The translations under genes were made by a program, and so were the position numbers. From Solea solea (Eukaryota; Chordata; Actinopteri; Pleuronectiformes; Soleidae), in the NCBI RefSeq assembly GCF_958295425.1, contig NC_081149.1, positions 24,245,021 to 24,309,020 of the forward strand: a stretch of 64,000 bases of DNA, given 5' to 3'. Below the pieces are notes generated by a model. The model saw nothing but the letters and a program-made list of their open reading frames with translations. It did not search any database and was not told where the DNA came from. Of the stretch, positions 63,926 to 64,000 are shown in pieces (the first letter of the stretch is position 1; every line of letters starts with the position of its first letter).

Positions 63926-64000
63926 CTGAGAGAGACAGAGAGTGTGAGAGTTCACTGACACGTACAGTATGACATAAACATGGAATTATCACAAACAAAC
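63926..64000. other. Right edge: intron of the minus-strand gene
   Basis: A pyrimidine-rich (minus strand) acceptor tract precedes the exon at 63925. The rest has no feature. Confidence 0.5.

Overview
The window is vertebrate genomic DNA, almost certainly from a ray-finned fish and probably a percomorph. The genes are interrupted by introns with GT..AG boundaries. The encoded type I collagen chain has the size and sequence of teleost Col1a1, the T-cell receptor constant region carries a teleost-type TCR beta transmembrane segment, and the non-coding DNA is full of microsatellites and dispersed fish repeats.

Layout from left to right. (1) 1-5134: non-coding upstream DNA. (2) 5135-24210, + strand: a complete col1a1 gene, with TATA box, the start-codon stem-loop typical of type I collagen mRNAs, 49 exons giving an unbroken 1,447-residue preproprotein, and a 3' UTR with two usable poly(A) signals. 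(3) 24211-29079: intergenic, with a GC-richer ETS-motif segment near 27.3 kb that may be a promoter or first exon. (4) 29080-42706, + strand: a compact T-cell receptor beta-like locus with one V segment (23-bp-spacer recombination signal), one J segment (12-bp-spacer signal) and one complete constant gene. The 10.4-kb J-to-C intron is mostly an 8.7-kb array of a 38-bp minisatellite into which six tRNA-like spacers are set. (5) 47917-51150, - strand: a five-exon gene for a 358-residue leucine-rich-repeat, single-pass membrane protein. A 965-bp, 23-bp-unit minisatellite begins inside the last 20 bases of its second exon and carries copies of that exon's splice donor. A 200-base assembly gap lies in another intron. 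(6) 54586-56325, + strand: pex12, complete in three coding exons. (7) 57650 to the right edge, - strand: the last three coding exons and a long (about 5 kb) 3' UTR of a gene I do not recognise.

The neighbours do not form one pathway. col1a1 makes fibrillar collagen, the TCR-like locus could make an antigen-receptor chain after V(D)J recombination, the LRR protein is a cell-surface protein of unknown role, and pex12 acts in peroxisomal protein import. The most unusual parts are the single-V, single-J TCR beta-like locus in which no D segment was found, the giant minisatellite between J and C, and the minisatellite that appears to have grown out of an exon-intron boundary.
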